Shown: piece after piece, positions 7,698-17,154 of the stretch
How positions within the stretch are numbered: the stretch's first letter is position 1
Layout: each line of letters starts with the position of its first letter
Source: Oceanobacillus sojae
GTDB taxonomy: Bacteria; Bacillota; Bacilli; Bacillales; Amphibacillaceae
Reading direction: 5' to 3'
DNA length: 64,000 nt
NCBI RefSeq assembly: GCF_007991515.1
Contig: NZ_BJYM01000008.1
Span: 1-64,000, forward strand
Position numbers and translations under genes: made by a program
Notes under the pieces: generated by a model
What the model was told of the DNA's origin: nothing
Database searches by the model: none
What the model saw: the letters and a program-made list of their open reading frames with translations, nothing else

Positions 7698-7845
7698 GTA
7701 CCAGCTTCATCAATTTTTATGAGATGGCCAGTTGCAATTATGGACAATGGGCAAATAAAAACATCCTGCTGGCGGCTGTTCTGTTTGATCATAGTTGCGC
7801 ATAATTAGAAACATTTGGTATGCTTCAAAGAGGGGAGGTTGATTT

Positions 7846-9393
7846 ATGGACGTACATATGCAATATAGAGCGTATGAGCTGGTGAGGAAATTGACAGAGC
7901 AAGGGTTCCAGATTATTGCAGGAGACTATAAAACGGATGAAGTCTGGATGGAACGGAAAGCAGGCGGAAAATCCGATATTATTCGTGTAAAACCGCAAAC
8001 TTTTGATTGGTCTAACCAATTACGGCAGGATTCGCAGACTGCTTATCAGCAAATGCAGCGGATAAGGCAAGCTATCGCAAGTGTTAATGCTGAACTATAT
8101 TTAATATACATAGCTGAAGAACATCCGGTTGATGAATGGGAAGAATTGAAAAAACCGTTTGGGGAAGGAAATAAAAAATCGCCAAGAATGCACATATATT
8201 ATCTGGATAGAGAAGATGAAGAAAGTGAAATCAATCTCTTAAGTCAGGATTTAAATATTTCATTGAGCGGTGAAGACAAAAGAAATTTAGATGATACGGA
8301 AAAAGAGGCAGCAGCAAATCATATGAAAAATACGCTGTTCCAAAAAATCCAAGAAGAGCAAGAGAACCGTAAGAAAATATTTTCATTTTCCACTCCGCTG
8401 TTTACTTACATATTAATCGCTTTAAATATAGTTATTTTTATTCTTCAAATCACAAGAGGGAATATAGAAAATACACAGCACTTAATTGATATGGGAGCAA
8501 ACTTTAACCTTCTTGTCATGGAGGGAGAGTGGTGGAGATTTTTCAGCTCGATGTTTTTACATCTTAACTTTCTCCATCTGATTATGAATATGCTTGCTCT
8601 GTATTATCTGGGAACTGCGATTGAACGGATATTCGGGAGAACCCGTTTTCTTTTTATCTATTTTCTTGGCGGGCTGGCAGGTTCCATAGCAAGCTTTGCT
8701 ACCTCCATTAATGTATCAGTAGGGGCATCAGGTGCTATATTTGCATTGTTTGGTGCGCTTCTTTTATTCGGGCTTATCTATAAGCAAATATTCTTTCAAA
8801 CAATGGGTATGAATATTATTCTTATTTTAGGAGTAAATCTTCTGCTCGGATTCACTGTTCCAGAAATCGATATGGGAGCACATCTTGGCGGATTAGCCGG
8901 CGGATTTTTAATTGCTGCAGCTGTTTATGTGCCAAATAAAAAAAATCAAAAGAATCAGTTGCTGGGACTTATCGGTTTTATCATTCTCAGTATCGGATTA
9001 TTCATTTATGGATGGTCATTTAATTCATCATCTCCAGAAATGAAATTAATTGAAGCAGAAACACTCATAGAGGATGAGAATTTTAGTGAGATTATTTCAG
9101 TAACAACGGAAGCACTTGATGAAACAGCGGATTCAGAGCTGATACCGTATCTTCTTTTCCACCGTTCTTACGCTTATATTCAAGAGTTAGAATTTGCAAA
9201 AGCGATAGAGGATTTAGAAGCGGCTATTCAATATGACGAAAGAATACCGGAAATGTATCATAATCTGGCAATTTTATACTCACAGCAAGGAGCAAGCACT
9301 CAAGAAATTGAAGACATTATTAATGAAGGATTAGAGCAATTCCCGGGTAATGAAGAATTATCGAATATAAAAAATAAATTACAATCTTATTAA
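7846..9393 (+). CDS. gluP: rhomboid family intramembrane serine protease with TPR tail
   Basis: A membrane protease of the GluP/YqgP type. It has a soluble N-terminal domain (about 1-175), a rhomboid core of seven membrane segments (about 180-390), and a C-terminal tetratricopeptide-like region (about 400-515). The catalytic Ser295 (Gly-Ala-Ser-Gly-Ala) and His346 (Gly-Ala-His-Leu-Gly-Gly-Leu-Ala-Gly-Gly) are both present, so it should be active. B. subtilis YqgP (507 aa) cleaves the Mg transporter MgtE under Mn stress and works with FtsH; the same role here is an inference. The start ATG follows GGGGAGG at 7833-7839. Its own terminator follows. Confidence 0.93.
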   Translation: MDVHMQYRAYELVRKLTEQGFQIIAGDYKTDEVWMERKAGGKSDIIRVKPQTFDWSNQLRQDSQTAYQQMQRIRQAIASVNAELYLIYIAEEHPVDEWEELKKPFGEGNKKSPRMHIYYLDREDEESEINLLSQDLNISLSGEDKRNLDDTEKEAAANHMKNTLFQKIQEEQENRKKIFSFSTPLFTYILIALNIVIFILQITRGNIENTQHLIDMGANFNLLVMEGEWWRFFSSMFLHLNFLHLIMNMLALYYLGTAIERIFGRTRFLFIYFLGGLAGSIASFATSINVSVGASGAIFALFGALLLFGLIYKQIFFQTMGMNIILILGVNLLLGFTVPEIDMGAHLGGLAGGFLIAAAVYVPNKKNQKNQLLGLIGFIILSIGLFIYGWSFNSSSPEMKLIEAETLIEDENFSEIISVTTEALDETADSELIPYLLFHRSYAYIQELEFAKAIEDLEAAIQYDERIPEMYHNLAILYSQQGASTQEIEDIINEGLEQFPGNEELSNIKNKLQSY

Positions 9394-9397
9394 GATG

Positions 9398-9437
9398 AAA
9401 ACCAGGCTGAGGAAAACAGAAATGCGGCCTGGTTTTT
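9398..9437 (+). terminator. terminator after gluP
   Basis: A 10-bp GC-containing stem (AAAACCAGGC with GCCTGGTTTT) and a T-run. Confidence 0.85.
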
Positions 9438-9517
9438 GTATACCTTAAAGAATGGAATGTATAGTTTTTATCTGGTGATATAAACTATCTACATCCTACT
9501 GTATTAAGGTGATAAAA

Positions 9518-10975
9518 GTGACTGATAAAATGAAAAAAGTAGATACAAGCCTCAAAACAAACGTTTCTTATCTAAAGTCTTATTTAGCAGTTGATAAAAG
9601 CTTTGACCTGATTTACCTGGATTTGAATTATGCTGGTAAAGATATGGCTATGTTTATGGTTGATGGATTTGTCAAAGATGATATGATGCTGTTTATCATG
9701 CAGTCCCTGCAAAGGCTGCGTCCAGATGAGCTGGATACAGATACATTACAGAAATTAATGAAAAGAGATATTCCTTTTATAGAAATAGAAGCATTAGAAG
9801 ATATGAATAAACTGGTTGATTTTATTCTTTCGGGAGCAACGGTTTTATTCGTAGAAGACTTAGATAAAGCAATTGTAATTGATGCAAGGACATATCCGGC
9901 ACGGTCACCTGAAGAGCCTGATTTAGAAAGAGTGGTCCGGGGACCGCGTGATGGGTTTGTGGAAACGCTTGTATTTAATACTGCGCTGACAAGACGCCGG
10001 GTTAGGGATCGTTCTCTCAGGATGGAGTTCACGCAGGTTGGCAGGCGCTCTAAAACGGATGTTGTTATCAGTTATATAGAAGATATAGCAGATTCTAAAC
10101 AAGTGGAGAAGCTGAAAGAATTGATTGATGGTATAGATACAGACGGGCTTCCTATGGCAGAAAAGACGATTGAAGAATTTTTCAGTCACCGTTATTGGAA
10201 CCCGTATCCGGCAGTCCGGTATACTGAAAGGCCAGATACGGTTGCATCTCATCTTTTTGAGGGGCATGTAGTCTTGATTATTGATGGATCGCCAAGTGCG
10301 ATGATTACACAAACAACTTTCTGGCAGCATTTGCAGCATGCAGAAGAATATCGGCAAAAACCAAGTGTTGGAGCATATTTACGAATTGTTCGATTTATTG
10401 CCATATTTCTTTCTCTTGTGCTTTTACCGCTCTATTATTTATTTTCTGTACAGCCTGAACTTCTGCCGCCAGCGTATTCGTTTATAGGACCGGAGGATTC
10501 AGGGGTCATCCCGTTATTGGTTCAATTTCTAATTGCTGAATTAGGGCTCGATGTTTTAAGAATGGCATCTATCCACACACCATCTGCACTTGGAACAGCC
10601 CTTGGCCTGGTTGCAGCAATTATGATTGGTGAAGTTTCTGTAGAGGTCGGCTGGTTTTCGCATGAGGTTGTTTTATACATTGCTACTGCAGCGATCGGTT
10701 CTTATGCAACACCAAGCTATGAATTAAGTATGGCAAATCGTCTTGTCCGCTTATTTTTATTATTTTCGACAGCTTTATTTGGCGTGAGCGGTTATGTTAT
10801 TGGTGTAACTGTCTGGCTGTTATTTTTAATAAAGATGAGAACGCTGGATACACCTTATTTTTGGCCGTTAGTGCCATTTTCAGCTAAGAATATGCGTGAT
10901 ACATTTATCCGCTTTCCATTACCGGAAAGGCATCTGAGACCATCTATATTACGACCAAAAGATCCAGATCGTTAA
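9518..10975 (+). CDS. spoVAF: SpoVAF-type spore germination protein (GerA family)
   Basis: A 485-aa protein of the GerA/SpoVAF family. A soluble N-terminal domain (about 1-285) has the family block Arg-Ser-Pro-Glu-Glu-Pro-Asp-Leu-Glu-Arg-Val-Val-Arg-Gly and Asn-Thr-Ala-Leu-Thr-Arg-Arg-Arg-Val-Arg-Asp. About five membrane segments (290-445) and the end Pro-Tyr-Phe-Trp-Pro-Leu-Val-Pro-Phe follow. Such proteins sit in the inner spore membrane and take part in germination and DPA release. The GTG at 9518 is chosen because AAGGTGAT (9506-9513) is correctly spaced for it; the GTG at 9509 overlaps that site. In B. subtilis spoVAF ends the spoVA operon; here it stands alone between gluP and yqgQ. Confidence 0.82.
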   Translation: MTDKMKKVDTSLKTNVSYLKSYLAVDKSFDLIYLDLNYAGKDMAMFMVDGFVKDDMMLFIMQSLQRLRPDELDTDTLQKLMKRDIPFIEIEALEDMNKLVDFILSGATVLFVEDLDKAIVIDARTYPARSPEEPDLERVVRGPRDGFVETLVFNTALTRRRVRDRSLRMEFTQVGRRSKTDVVISYIEDIADSKQVEKLKELIDGIDTDGLPMAEKTIEEFFSHRYWNPYPAVRYTERPDTVASHLFEGHVVLIIDGSPSAMITQTTFWQHLQHAEEYRQKPSVGAYLRIVRFIAIFLSLVLLPLYYLFSVQPELLPPAYSFIGPEDSGVIPLLVQFLIAELGLDVLRMASIHTPSALGTALGLVAAIMIGEVSVEVGWFSHEVVLYIATAAIGSYATPSYELSMANRLVRLFLLFSTALFGVSGYVIGVTVWLLFLIKMRTLDTPYFWPLVPFSAKNMRDTFIRFPLPERHLRPSILRPKDPDR

Positions 10976-10990
10976 TTTGATCTGGATCTT
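10959..10990 (+). terminator. terminator overlapping the spoVAF stop
   Basis: A 12-bp perfect stem (AAGATCCAGATC at 10959-10970, complement at 10979-10990) holds the stop codon in its loop. The T-run is broken (TTATTCT), so strength is uncertain. Confidence 0.55.
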
Positions 10991-11018
10991 ATTCTCATTT
11001 CCCATTTGATTGCCCATT

Positions 11019-11027
11019 TGATATAAT
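11019..11027 (+). promoter_or_regulatory. extended -10 promoter for yqgQ-glcK
   Basis: TGA-TATAAT lies 16 nt before the yqgQ start, giving a very short leader; no clear -35 box. Confidence 0.45.
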
Positions 11028-11042
11028 ACTCTTGGTGATAAC

Positions 11043-11255
11043 ATGCAGAATATACATGATGTAAGGAAACTGCTGATGAAGTTTGGAACTTTCATCTATA
11101 CGACAGACCGGTTAGGCGATTTAGAATTGATGATGATGGAAATAAATGAATTATATGAGTGGAAATTTATCAGCAGTCAGCAATTCCAGCAAGCAGTATT
11201 GCTCATAAAAAAAGAAAGCAGAGAATATAAAAAGGGGACGAAAATAAATGAATGA
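11043..11255 (+). CDS. yqgQ: YqgQ family protein (DUF910)
   Basis: A 70-aa soluble helical protein. The composition (Asp-Val-Arg-Lys-Leu-Leu-Met-Lys-Phe-Gly-Thr-Phe-Ile-Tyr) and the place directly before glcK match the DUF910/YqgQ family, whose B. subtilis member has about 71 aa and a three-helix fold. It has been suggested to bind nucleic acid; its role is unknown. The ATG follows GGTGAT. Its stop overlaps the glcK start by 8 nt, so translation is coupled. Confidence 0.8.
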   Translation: MQNIHDVRKLLMKFGTFIYTTDRLGDLELMMMEINELYEWKFISSQQFQQAVLLIKKESREYKKGTKINE

Positions 11256-12207
11256 ATTATTAACAGGAGTAGATATTGGGGGAACTTCAGTAAAAATAGG
11301 ATTCATTACAAAAGAGGGAAAAATTCTAGAAAAGTGGGAAATACCAACAGATTTAACAAACGAAGGTGCGAATATTATCTCTGATATTTGGGAAAGTATT
11401 GAATCGAAATTACAGGTATCATCATTAGATGCTTCTTCCATTAAAGGAATAGGTGTCGGGGCACCGGGATTTGTAGATGCCCATGCAGGTATTATTACAG
11501 AAGCGGTCAATATTGGATGGAAAGATATCCATTTAGCGGAAGAACTTGAAAAATTGGCGGGGGTGCCTGTATATGCTGAAAATGATGCTAATATTGCTGT
11601 ATTAGGAGAAAATTGGGTTGGTGCAGGAAATCAATCCAGGAATTTAATAGCAATTACATTAGGAACAGGTGTCGGCGGCGGGATTATCGCAAACGGCTCT
11701 ATTTTAAATGGTGTTAATGGCATGGCCGGCGAAGTAGGCCACATTGAAGTGATGGAAAATGGTTATCCATGTAACTGCGGTAAAAAAGGCTGTTTAGAAA
11801 CCATTGCTTCTGCAACAGGAATTGTCAGACAGGCAATGGAGAAGATACACACTAATCCAGAATCACTTCTGACGAAATTATTTCAGACAGAAGGGCGTAT
11901 TTCTGCCCAGAATGTTTTTGAATTAGCCAAGCAGGGAGATCAGGCCTCTACAGAAATTATTGAATATACAACGGACGTTTTAGGAAAAGCAATGGCAAAT
12001 ATGTCAATGATTATAAATCCTTCCAATATTTTAATAGGCGGTGGCGTTTCTAATGCAGGAGATTATTTGATTGATGCTTTGACAAAAGCTTTCAGAAAGC
12101 ATGCGCTGCCTAGAGTAAGTGAAGTTTGTACTATTAAAACTTGCCAGCTTGGTAATGATGCGGGTATTATTGGAGGAGCATATTTAGTATATGAGAATTA
12201 CAGTTAA
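11248..12207 (+). CDS. glcK: glucokinase, ROK family
   Basis: Phosphorylates glucose with ATP to glucose-6-phosphate. The 319-aa protein has the N-terminal phosphate loop Asp-Ile-Gly-Gly-Thr-Ser (about 9-14), catalytic Asp113 in Glu-Asn-Asp-Ala-Asn, and a Gly-Thr-Gly-Val-Gly-Gly-Gly loop (139-145). The ROK zinc site has His165 with Cys175, Cys177 and Cys182. The start ATG at 11248 overlaps the end of yqgQ. B. subtilis GlcK has 321 aa and the same neighbour. Confidence 0.93.
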   Translation: MNELLTGVDIGGTSVKIGFITKEGKILEKWEIPTDLTNEGANIISDIWESIESKLQVSSLDASSIKGIGVGAPGFVDAHAGIITEAVNIGWKDIHLAEELEKLAGVPVYAENDANIAVLGENWVGAGNQSRNLIAITLGTGVGGGIIANGSILNGVNGMAGEVGHIEVMENGYPCNCGKKGCLETIASATGIVRQAMEKIHTNPESLLTKLFQTEGRISAQNVFELAKQGDQASTEIIEYTTDVLGKAMANMSMIINPSNILIGGGVSNAGDYLIDALTKAFRKHALPRVSEVCTIKTCQLGNDAGIIGGAYLVYENYS

Positions 12208-12302
12208 TTGATTTTCAGACTTGATTTTTTTTGAATATCTACTAAAATAGTAATTTATGAACGGGTAATTAAATAAAATGATTAAATGTGAAACCTTTTT
12301 TC

Positions 12303-12331
12303 TTGTAAAACAGTTATACAAGATGTACAAT
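12303..12331 (+). promoter_or_regulatory. putative promoter for ltaS
   Basis: TTGTAA (12303-12308), a 17-nt spacer and TACAAT (12326-12331) lie about 95 nt before ltaS. The surrounding 221-nt gap is AT-rich with no other feature seen. Confidence 0.45.
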
Positions 12332-12428
12332 TTTTTAATTGCAGGTTTACATTAGTTAATAAAATGGGAAGTAGTATGTTAAAAGGTAAATCAGCATTCC
12401 TGTTTTTATTATTTAGGAGAGGATATAA

Positions 12429-14366
12429 ATGAAACGATTTAAAAAGCCAAGGATACCGCTCTATATTATTGCAGCATTCCTTCTTGGACTAAAAACCTAT
12501 ATTGTCTACCGATTTGTATTTAATATTGAACTTGATAATTCCATGCAGGAATTAATTTTGTTTATTAATCCTTTTGTGTCAGCGTTTTTAATTCTGGCAT
12601 TAGGAGTCTGGTTTAATAAGTCTTCCAGACAAATGAAGTATATTCGGTACGCTACATTGGCAGCATCCTTGCTTATCTGGGCGAATCTTGTATTCTACCG
12701 CCAATTTACGGACTTTATAACAATCCCGCAATTATTTATGGGAAGTAATATGACAGATTTAGGATCCAGTATTCTTACTTTAATTAAGCCATGGGATCTA
12801 TTTATATTTGCAGATGCCGCGATTATCTGGTATCTAAGTAAGAAATATGAAGGAAGTCTTGCTGTACAGTATCCTAGAAGCGGTAAGGTCGGCGCTCTGG
12901 CATTTTCATTAGTATTACTTGCGGGTAACTTTTTCTTAGCTGAAATGGAAAGACCGCAGCTTTTTACCCGCGGATTTGACCGTGAATATTTAGTGAAAAA
13001 TATTGGTCTGTTTAACTATCACGTCTACGATGTTGTCATTCACTCCAAGAACGAATCACAACGTGTTTTTGCGGACGGAAACGAAATTCCTGAAATTCAG
13101 GAGTATATTAAAGAAAATGTGGATCATGAGACCAGTGAAGAAATGAAGGGTATTGCGAAAGATAAAAATATCATTTTTCTTAACGCAGAATCCTTGCAGC
13201 ACTTTGTAATGAACAGTGAAGTAAATGGAGAAGAGGTTACACCGTTTCTTAATGAGTTAGCCCAGGATGAAGATACGTATTACTTTGATAATTTCTATGA
13301 ACAGACAGGTCAGGGAAACACATCTGATTCAGAGTTCTTAGTAGAAAATTCCTTATATCCATTATCCCGTGGTGCGGTATTCTTTACACACGGTAATAAT
13401 GAATACCATTCTTTTGATGAAATGATTAAAGAAGCTGGTTATACTTCTAACGTATTGCATGCGAACAATAAAAGCTTTTGGAACCGGGATGCAATGTATA
13501 ACAGCTTGAATATTGATAACTTCTTTGGAGAAGAATCATATGATGTAACACCGGAAGACTCTGTAGGGTGGGGTCTAAAGGATAAACCGTTCTTTGAACA
13601 GTCCATCCCTATATTAGAAGATTTGGATGAGCCGTTCTATTCAAAAATGATTTTATTAACAAACCATTTCCCGTTTGAATTGGATGAGGAAGATGCAACA
13701 ATTGATAAATTTGATTCAAATTCCAATACGCTGAACAGTTATATTCCGACTGTCCGCTACATGGATGAAGCTATCGAAGAATTCTTTGATGAGCTAAAAG
13801 AGTCTGGTCTTTATGAAGACTCCATTATTGTCATTATGGGTGACCATATTGGAATAAGTGCCAACCATAATAAAGCGATGGCTCAGTATTTAGATCAGGA
13901 CGAAATCACAGCTTACGATCAGGTGCAATTACAACGTGTACCATTATTTATTCACATTCCTGGAGATGGAAATGGAAAAGTAATGGAAGAGGTTGCCGGT
14001 CAAATCGATTTGAAACCAACAATGCTAAACATGCTGGGAATTGATCCTGGTGAGGATATTTATTTTGGTAATGACTTATTCAGTGATGATAGAAAAGGCT
14101 ATATCGCATTACGAAATGGCGACTTTGTCAGTGATGATTTTGTTAAAACCGCCGGTTCCTGCTACGATCGTGAAACTGGAGAATTAATGGATCAGGCTGT
14201 AGAAGAAGAAACAGACTCAGAAGAAGAAGCAAGTGAAGAATTAGAAAAAGTAGAAAGTGCTTGTGATTCCATTCAAGAAAAAGTAGATACAGAGCTTTCT
14301 TACTCTGATTCCATCATTTACGGAGATTTATTCCGATTTGTTGACTTTGGAGACGAAGAAGAATAA
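12429..14366 (+). CDS. ltaS: lipoteichoic acid synthase (LtaS type)
   Basis: Polymerises glycerol phosphate from phosphatidylglycerol onto a glycolipid anchor at the outer membrane face. Five membrane segments occupy about residues 10-180, followed by an extracellular sulfatase-like domain with catalytic Thr298 in Gly-Gln-Gly-Asn-Thr-Ser-Asp-Ser-Glu-Phe. Later metal-site motifs include Gly-Asp-His-Ile-Gly. The C-terminal 60 residues form a very acidic extension (Glu-Glu-Glu-Thr-Asp-Ser-Glu-Glu-Glu-Ala) and end Asp-Glu-Glu-Glu. The start ATG follows TAGGAGAGG. B. subtilis YqgS occupies this position; several LtaS paralogues usually coexist, so the exact paralogue is less certain. Confidence 0.9.
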   Translation: MKRFKKPRIPLYIIAAFLLGLKTYIVYRFVFNIELDNSMQELILFINPFVSAFLILALGVWFNKSSRQMKYIRYATLAASLLIWANLVFYRQFTDFITIPQLFMGSNMTDLGSSILTLIKPWDLFIFADAAIIWYLSKKYEGSLAVQYPRSGKVGALAFSLVLLAGNFFLAEMERPQLFTRGFDREYLVKNIGLFNYHVYDVVIHSKNESQRVFADGNEIPEIQEYIKENVDHETSEEMKGIAKDKNIIFLNAESLQHFVMNSEVNGEEVTPFLNELAQDEDTYYFDNFYEQTGQGNTSDSEFLVENSLYPLSRGAVFFTHGNNEYHSFDEMIKEAGYTSNVLHANNKSFWNRDAMYNSLNIDNFFGEESYDVTPEDSVGWGLKDKPFFEQSIPILEDLDEPFYSKMILLTNHFPFELDEEDATIDKFDSNSNTLNSYIPTVRYMDEAIEEFFDELKESGLYEDSIIVIMGDHIGISANHNKAMAQYLDQDEITAYDQVQLQRVPLFIHIPGDGNGKVMEEVAGQIDLKPTMLNMLGIDPGEDIYFGNDLFSDDRKGYIALRNGDFVSDDFVKTAGSCYDRETGELMDQAVEEETDSEEEASEELEKVESACDSIQEKVDTELSYSDSIIYGDLFRFVDFGDEEE

Positions 14367-14404
14367 AAAAACGGTACAGGTGAAAAAGCCTGTGCCGTTT
14401 TTTT
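14364..14404 (+). terminator. terminator after ltaS
   Basis: A 10-bp GC-rich stem with one G-T pair, flanked by A7 and T7, so possibly bidirectional. Confidence 0.85.
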
Positions 14405-14485
14405 GCACTGGCAGAAAAGCATAAAATCCTTGGCGGTTGAATATTGAGTAATGTGAATGTTTTCGGCAGGGGGAGGAACCACAGC

Positions 14486-14677
14486 TCAGTCCCGGTCATT
14501 TTTTCTTTTATAGTACCAGGATTGAATTGAAAAAGGTATTATGCCAAGCCATTTATTGCTATAAAGTTGATTAGAAGATTTCTTTTTTTGCTTCCGTTCT
14601 TTTTTTTCTTCTGTAGGTAAATTTATATATTTCATCATTTCTTCTGTTAAAAAACGAATATAGTCGTTACTTTTCAT
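14486..14677 (-). CDS. yqzE: YqzE family small protein
   Basis: A 63-aa basic protein. The N-terminus Met-Lys-Ser-Asn-Asp-Tyr-Ile-Arg-Phe-Leu-Thr-Glu-Glu and the middle Pro-Thr-Glu-Glu-Lys-Lys-Glu-Arg-Lys are typical of the YqzE family, which neighbours comG in Bacillus. A short hydrophobic patch (Trp-Leu-Gly-Ile-Ile-Pro-Phe) lies near the C-terminus. Here it is divergent from comGA rather than downstream of comGG. The start ATG at 14677 follows AAAAGGAGC. Function unknown. Confidence 0.78.
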   Translation of the reverse strand: MKSNDYIRFLTEEMMKYINLPTEEKKERKQKKKSSNQLYSNKWLGIIPFSIQSWYYKRKNDRD

Positions 14678-14828
14678 GGATTTAATTTAATGCTCCTTTT
14701 CAAGTTAGTTTTACTTATAGCTTTAACAATAAAATAAATTCTATTCTTTTGAATAAAAAAGAAGGAGAATCAGAATAAATGTAGAATTTATAGATTATGT
14801 CAGAAATATTTGTAAGGGGGGTGAGCTA

Positions 14829-15827
14829 ATGAATCATGTCACAAAATTATCTGACGACCTCTTTCAGGCTGCAGTCAGTCAACAAGCTTCTGATATTCAC
14901 TTCTATCCATACGAGCAGCAAACTGAAATTTACTTTCGTATCCACGGAAAACGCACCTTTACCCGAAACATTCTAACGAAACAATACCAGCTTTTAAGAA
15001 CATTTTTTAAGTTCAGTGCCAATATGGATATTGGCGAACACAGAAAACCCCAAGCGGGAACATTGCTTTGGAGTTTTGAATCAAAGGACTATGCACTTCG
15101 TATTTCGACTCTCCCTCATTATCAGCAAGAGAGTATTGCTATCCGTATTCTTCCTCAAAACGACACCTTGCCGCTTGACCATTTATTTCTTTTTCCAAAT
15201 CAAGTACAGCAAATGCGAAGATGGATGGATCATGATTCCGGACTTATCCTGATAACTGGGGCAACCGGGAGCGGGAAATCATCTACTTTATATTCTTTAT
15301 TAGAAATGGAAATGAAGGAAAAGCCCTGTCAAATTATTTCCTTGGAAGATCCAATCGAGAGAAAAATAAATCAAATATTGCAAGTGCAAATTAACGAACA
15401 TGCCGGCATCTCCTATCACACAGGGTTAAAGGCTGCTCTACGCCATGACCCCGACATTCTGATGGTTGGAGAGATACGGGATAAAGAAACCGCAAAGTTT
15501 GCAGTGGAAGCTGCTCTAACTGGTCACCTTGTATTAAGTACTCTGCATGCTAAAAATGCTGTCGGCACCATTTTTCGTTTGAAGGAAATGGGAATAAAAA
15601 CTGCCGATCTGCATCAAATCCTTATTGGCGTCGGAGCTCTTCGGCTAATTCCAATTATGAGAAAGAATAAGCAGCAGCGGAGTGCTATTGGAGAATTAAT
15701 GGAGGGAGATTACCTGACAGAAGCTATCGAAGGTACATTGCTGGCTTTACCTGAAGAACACCAGTTTAAAAAATTACAAAGAAAGGCATTTGCTTATGGC
15801 TTTACACAAACGATTTTCCCTCAATAA
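14829..15827 (+). CDS. comGA: competence pseudopilus ATPase ComGA
   Basis: A 332-aa PilB/GspE-type ATPase that drives assembly of the ComGC pseudopilus for DNA uptake. Walker A is Gly-Ala-Thr-Gly-Ser-Gly-Lys150-Ser; the Asp box and Walker B are at about residues 170-220 (Leu-Glu-Asp-Pro-Ile-Glu; Leu-Met-Val-Gly-Glu-Ile-Arg). The His box Leu-Val-Leu-Ser-Thr-Leu-His-Ala follows. As in other ComGA proteins the tetracysteine motif of PilB is missing. The start ATG follows a strong GGGGGGTGAG. First gene of the seven-gene operon, overlapping comGB by 32 nt. Confidence 0.95.
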   Translation: MNHVTKLSDDLFQAAVSQQASDIHFYPYEQQTEIYFRIHGKRTFTRNILTKQYQLLRTFFKFSANMDIGEHRKPQAGTLLWSFESKDYALRISTLPHYQQESIAIRILPQNDTLPLDHLFLFPNQVQQMRRWMDHDSGLILITGATGSGKSSTLYSLLEMEMKEKPCQIISLEDPIERKINQILQVQINEHAGISYHTGLKAALRHDPDILMVGEIRDKETAKFAVEAALTGHLVLSTLHAKNAVGTIFRLKEMGIKTADLHQILIGVGALRLIPIMRKNKQQRSAIGELMEGDYLTEAIEGTLLALPEEHQFKKLQRKAFAYGFTQTIFPQ

Positions 15828-16836
15828 TCAAAAAATAACCATTGCCACGCAGCTGCAATTTCTTCATGTCTTACAGCGTATGCTTTCAAAAGGTCTCACA
15901 CTCATTCAATCCTTAGACGCAATGAAATATTATGCTGAGTTAGAATATACCTCCAGTCAGATTTTAAAGTGTCTTGAAGCGGGCCAGCATTTGGATGAAG
16001 CAATGGACGAGGCTGGTTTTCATCATTCTATTATTTCCTATCTCTTTGTTGTACGGGAAAAATCGAATATATCCGAACGGATTGAGCAGTGTCATCAATT
16101 ATTTCAGCAGCATGTCCACTACATGCGTAAATTTCAGCAGACTGTCCGTTATCCGCTTATTTTGCTATTTATTTTTAGCGGTTTATTATTTTTTATTTAT
16201 GCGCGTGTTATACCTTCCTTTCAGCAGCTCATGTTTGGCGAGCTCCCTATGCTGCTGCAAGCCGTTATTTTTCTATCTTCCTGGCTTGGTTATTCCATAA
16301 TTGTTCTCATTATCGCTTTCAGCTTTGGTGCAGTTATCTGGATATTTTTAAGAAATAATATCTCTTTAGAAACTAAAATGACTTTATACAGCAGAATTCC
16401 TCTATATCGTTCTTATATAAAGAGACAAACATCTTTTCATTTTGCTGCGTTATACAGTTCTCTCTTACAGACAGGGATGCCAATGAAGGAGTTATTGCAT
16501 TATATGTCCAGACAGACAAAGCTGCCCATTATTTCTTATTATGCGAAGCAAATGCAATTAGAGTATTTTAGGGGGAGATCCGTCCAAGGGCTCTTGACCA
16601 CGATGGATTTTTTAGACAAACATTTGACAGATATATTATCTTCTAATATGGATGCAGCAAACCTGGCAAAGGACTTAGCTATTTATGCTGAAATCTCAAT
16701 TGATACAATGTATCAACGGCTTCAAAAAAGAATTGTTTATATTCAGCCTGTTTTTTTCTCGATTATCGGCGCATTTATTATATTTATTTATATTAGTCTG
16801 ATGTCGCCTATGTTTGAACTAATGAATACAATGTGA
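15796..16836 (+). CDS. comGB: competence pseudopilus platform protein ComGB
   Basis: The 346-aa inner membrane platform protein of the type IV pilus/type II secretion family (PilC/GspF). Two GspF-like cytoplasmic domains are separated by membrane segments (about residues 120-140 and 155-180), with a final segment near the C-terminus. The ATG at 15796 is preferred over the TTG at 15790. The start lies inside comGA, a 32-nt overlap typical of comG operons. Needed to build the pseudopilus with ComGA. Confidence 0.92.
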   Translation: MALHKRFSLNNQKITIATQLQFLHVLQRMLSKGLTLIQSLDAMKYYAELEYTSSQILKCLEAGQHLDEAMDEAGFHHSIISYLFVVREKSNISERIEQCHQLFQQHVHYMRKFQQTVRYPLILLFIFSGLLFFIYARVIPSFQQLMFGELPMLLQAVIFLSSWLGYSIIVLIIAFSFGAVIWIFLRNNISLETKMTLYSRIPLYRSYIKRQTSFHFAALYSSLLQTGMPMKELLHYMSRQTKLPIISYYAKQMQLEYFRGRSVQGLLTTMDFLDKHLTDILSSNMDAANLAKDLAIYAEISIDTMYQRLQKRIVYIQPVFFSIIGAFIIFIYISLMSPMFELMNTM

Positions 16837-16848
16837 AGGAGCTTTTTT

Positions 16849-17154
16849 ATGTTAAAAAGTGAAAAGGGTTTCACACTGATAGAAATGTTAATTGTCTTGA
16901 TGGTAATCTCTATAATCATGATTTTAATTATACCGAATCTGGGGAAGAAGACAGGGGATGTCCATTCAAAAGGTTGTGCTGCATTAATTTCTGTGGTGCA
17001 GGCCCAGGTAGATGCTTATCAAATTGATACTGGTAATATGCCATCAAGTCTTGATCAGCTGGAGAGTGCTGATTATATAACTGAGGACCAGAGGACCTGC
17101 TCAAATGGAAATAAGCTTTCCATTTCTAATGGTGTGGTAAATGCTTCAAACTGA
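16849..17154 (+). CDS. comGC: major competence pseudopilin ComGC
   Basis: A 101-aa prepilin. The leader Met-Leu-Lys-Ser-Glu-Lys-Gly is cut by ComC before Phe8 (Phe-Thr-Leu-Ile-Glu, with the conserved Glu at +5). A long hydrophobic helix (8-30) and a small globular head follow. Cys43 and Cys84 probably form the intramolecular disulfide known for ComGC, made by BdbDC. The ATG follows GAAGGAGC that overlaps the comGB stop. Assembles into the pseudopilus that carries DNA to the membrane. Confidence 0.95.
   Translation: MLKSEKGFTLIEMLIVLMVISIIMILIIPNLGKKTGDVHSKGCAALISVVQAQVDAYQIDTGNMPSSLDQLESADYITEDQRTCSNGNKLSISNGVVNASN

Noticed and set aside
14700..14828. ComK box upstream of comGA
   Set aside because: AAAA and TTTT tracts are present but not at the AAAA-N5-TTTT spacing in paired boxes; the region is simply AT-rich.
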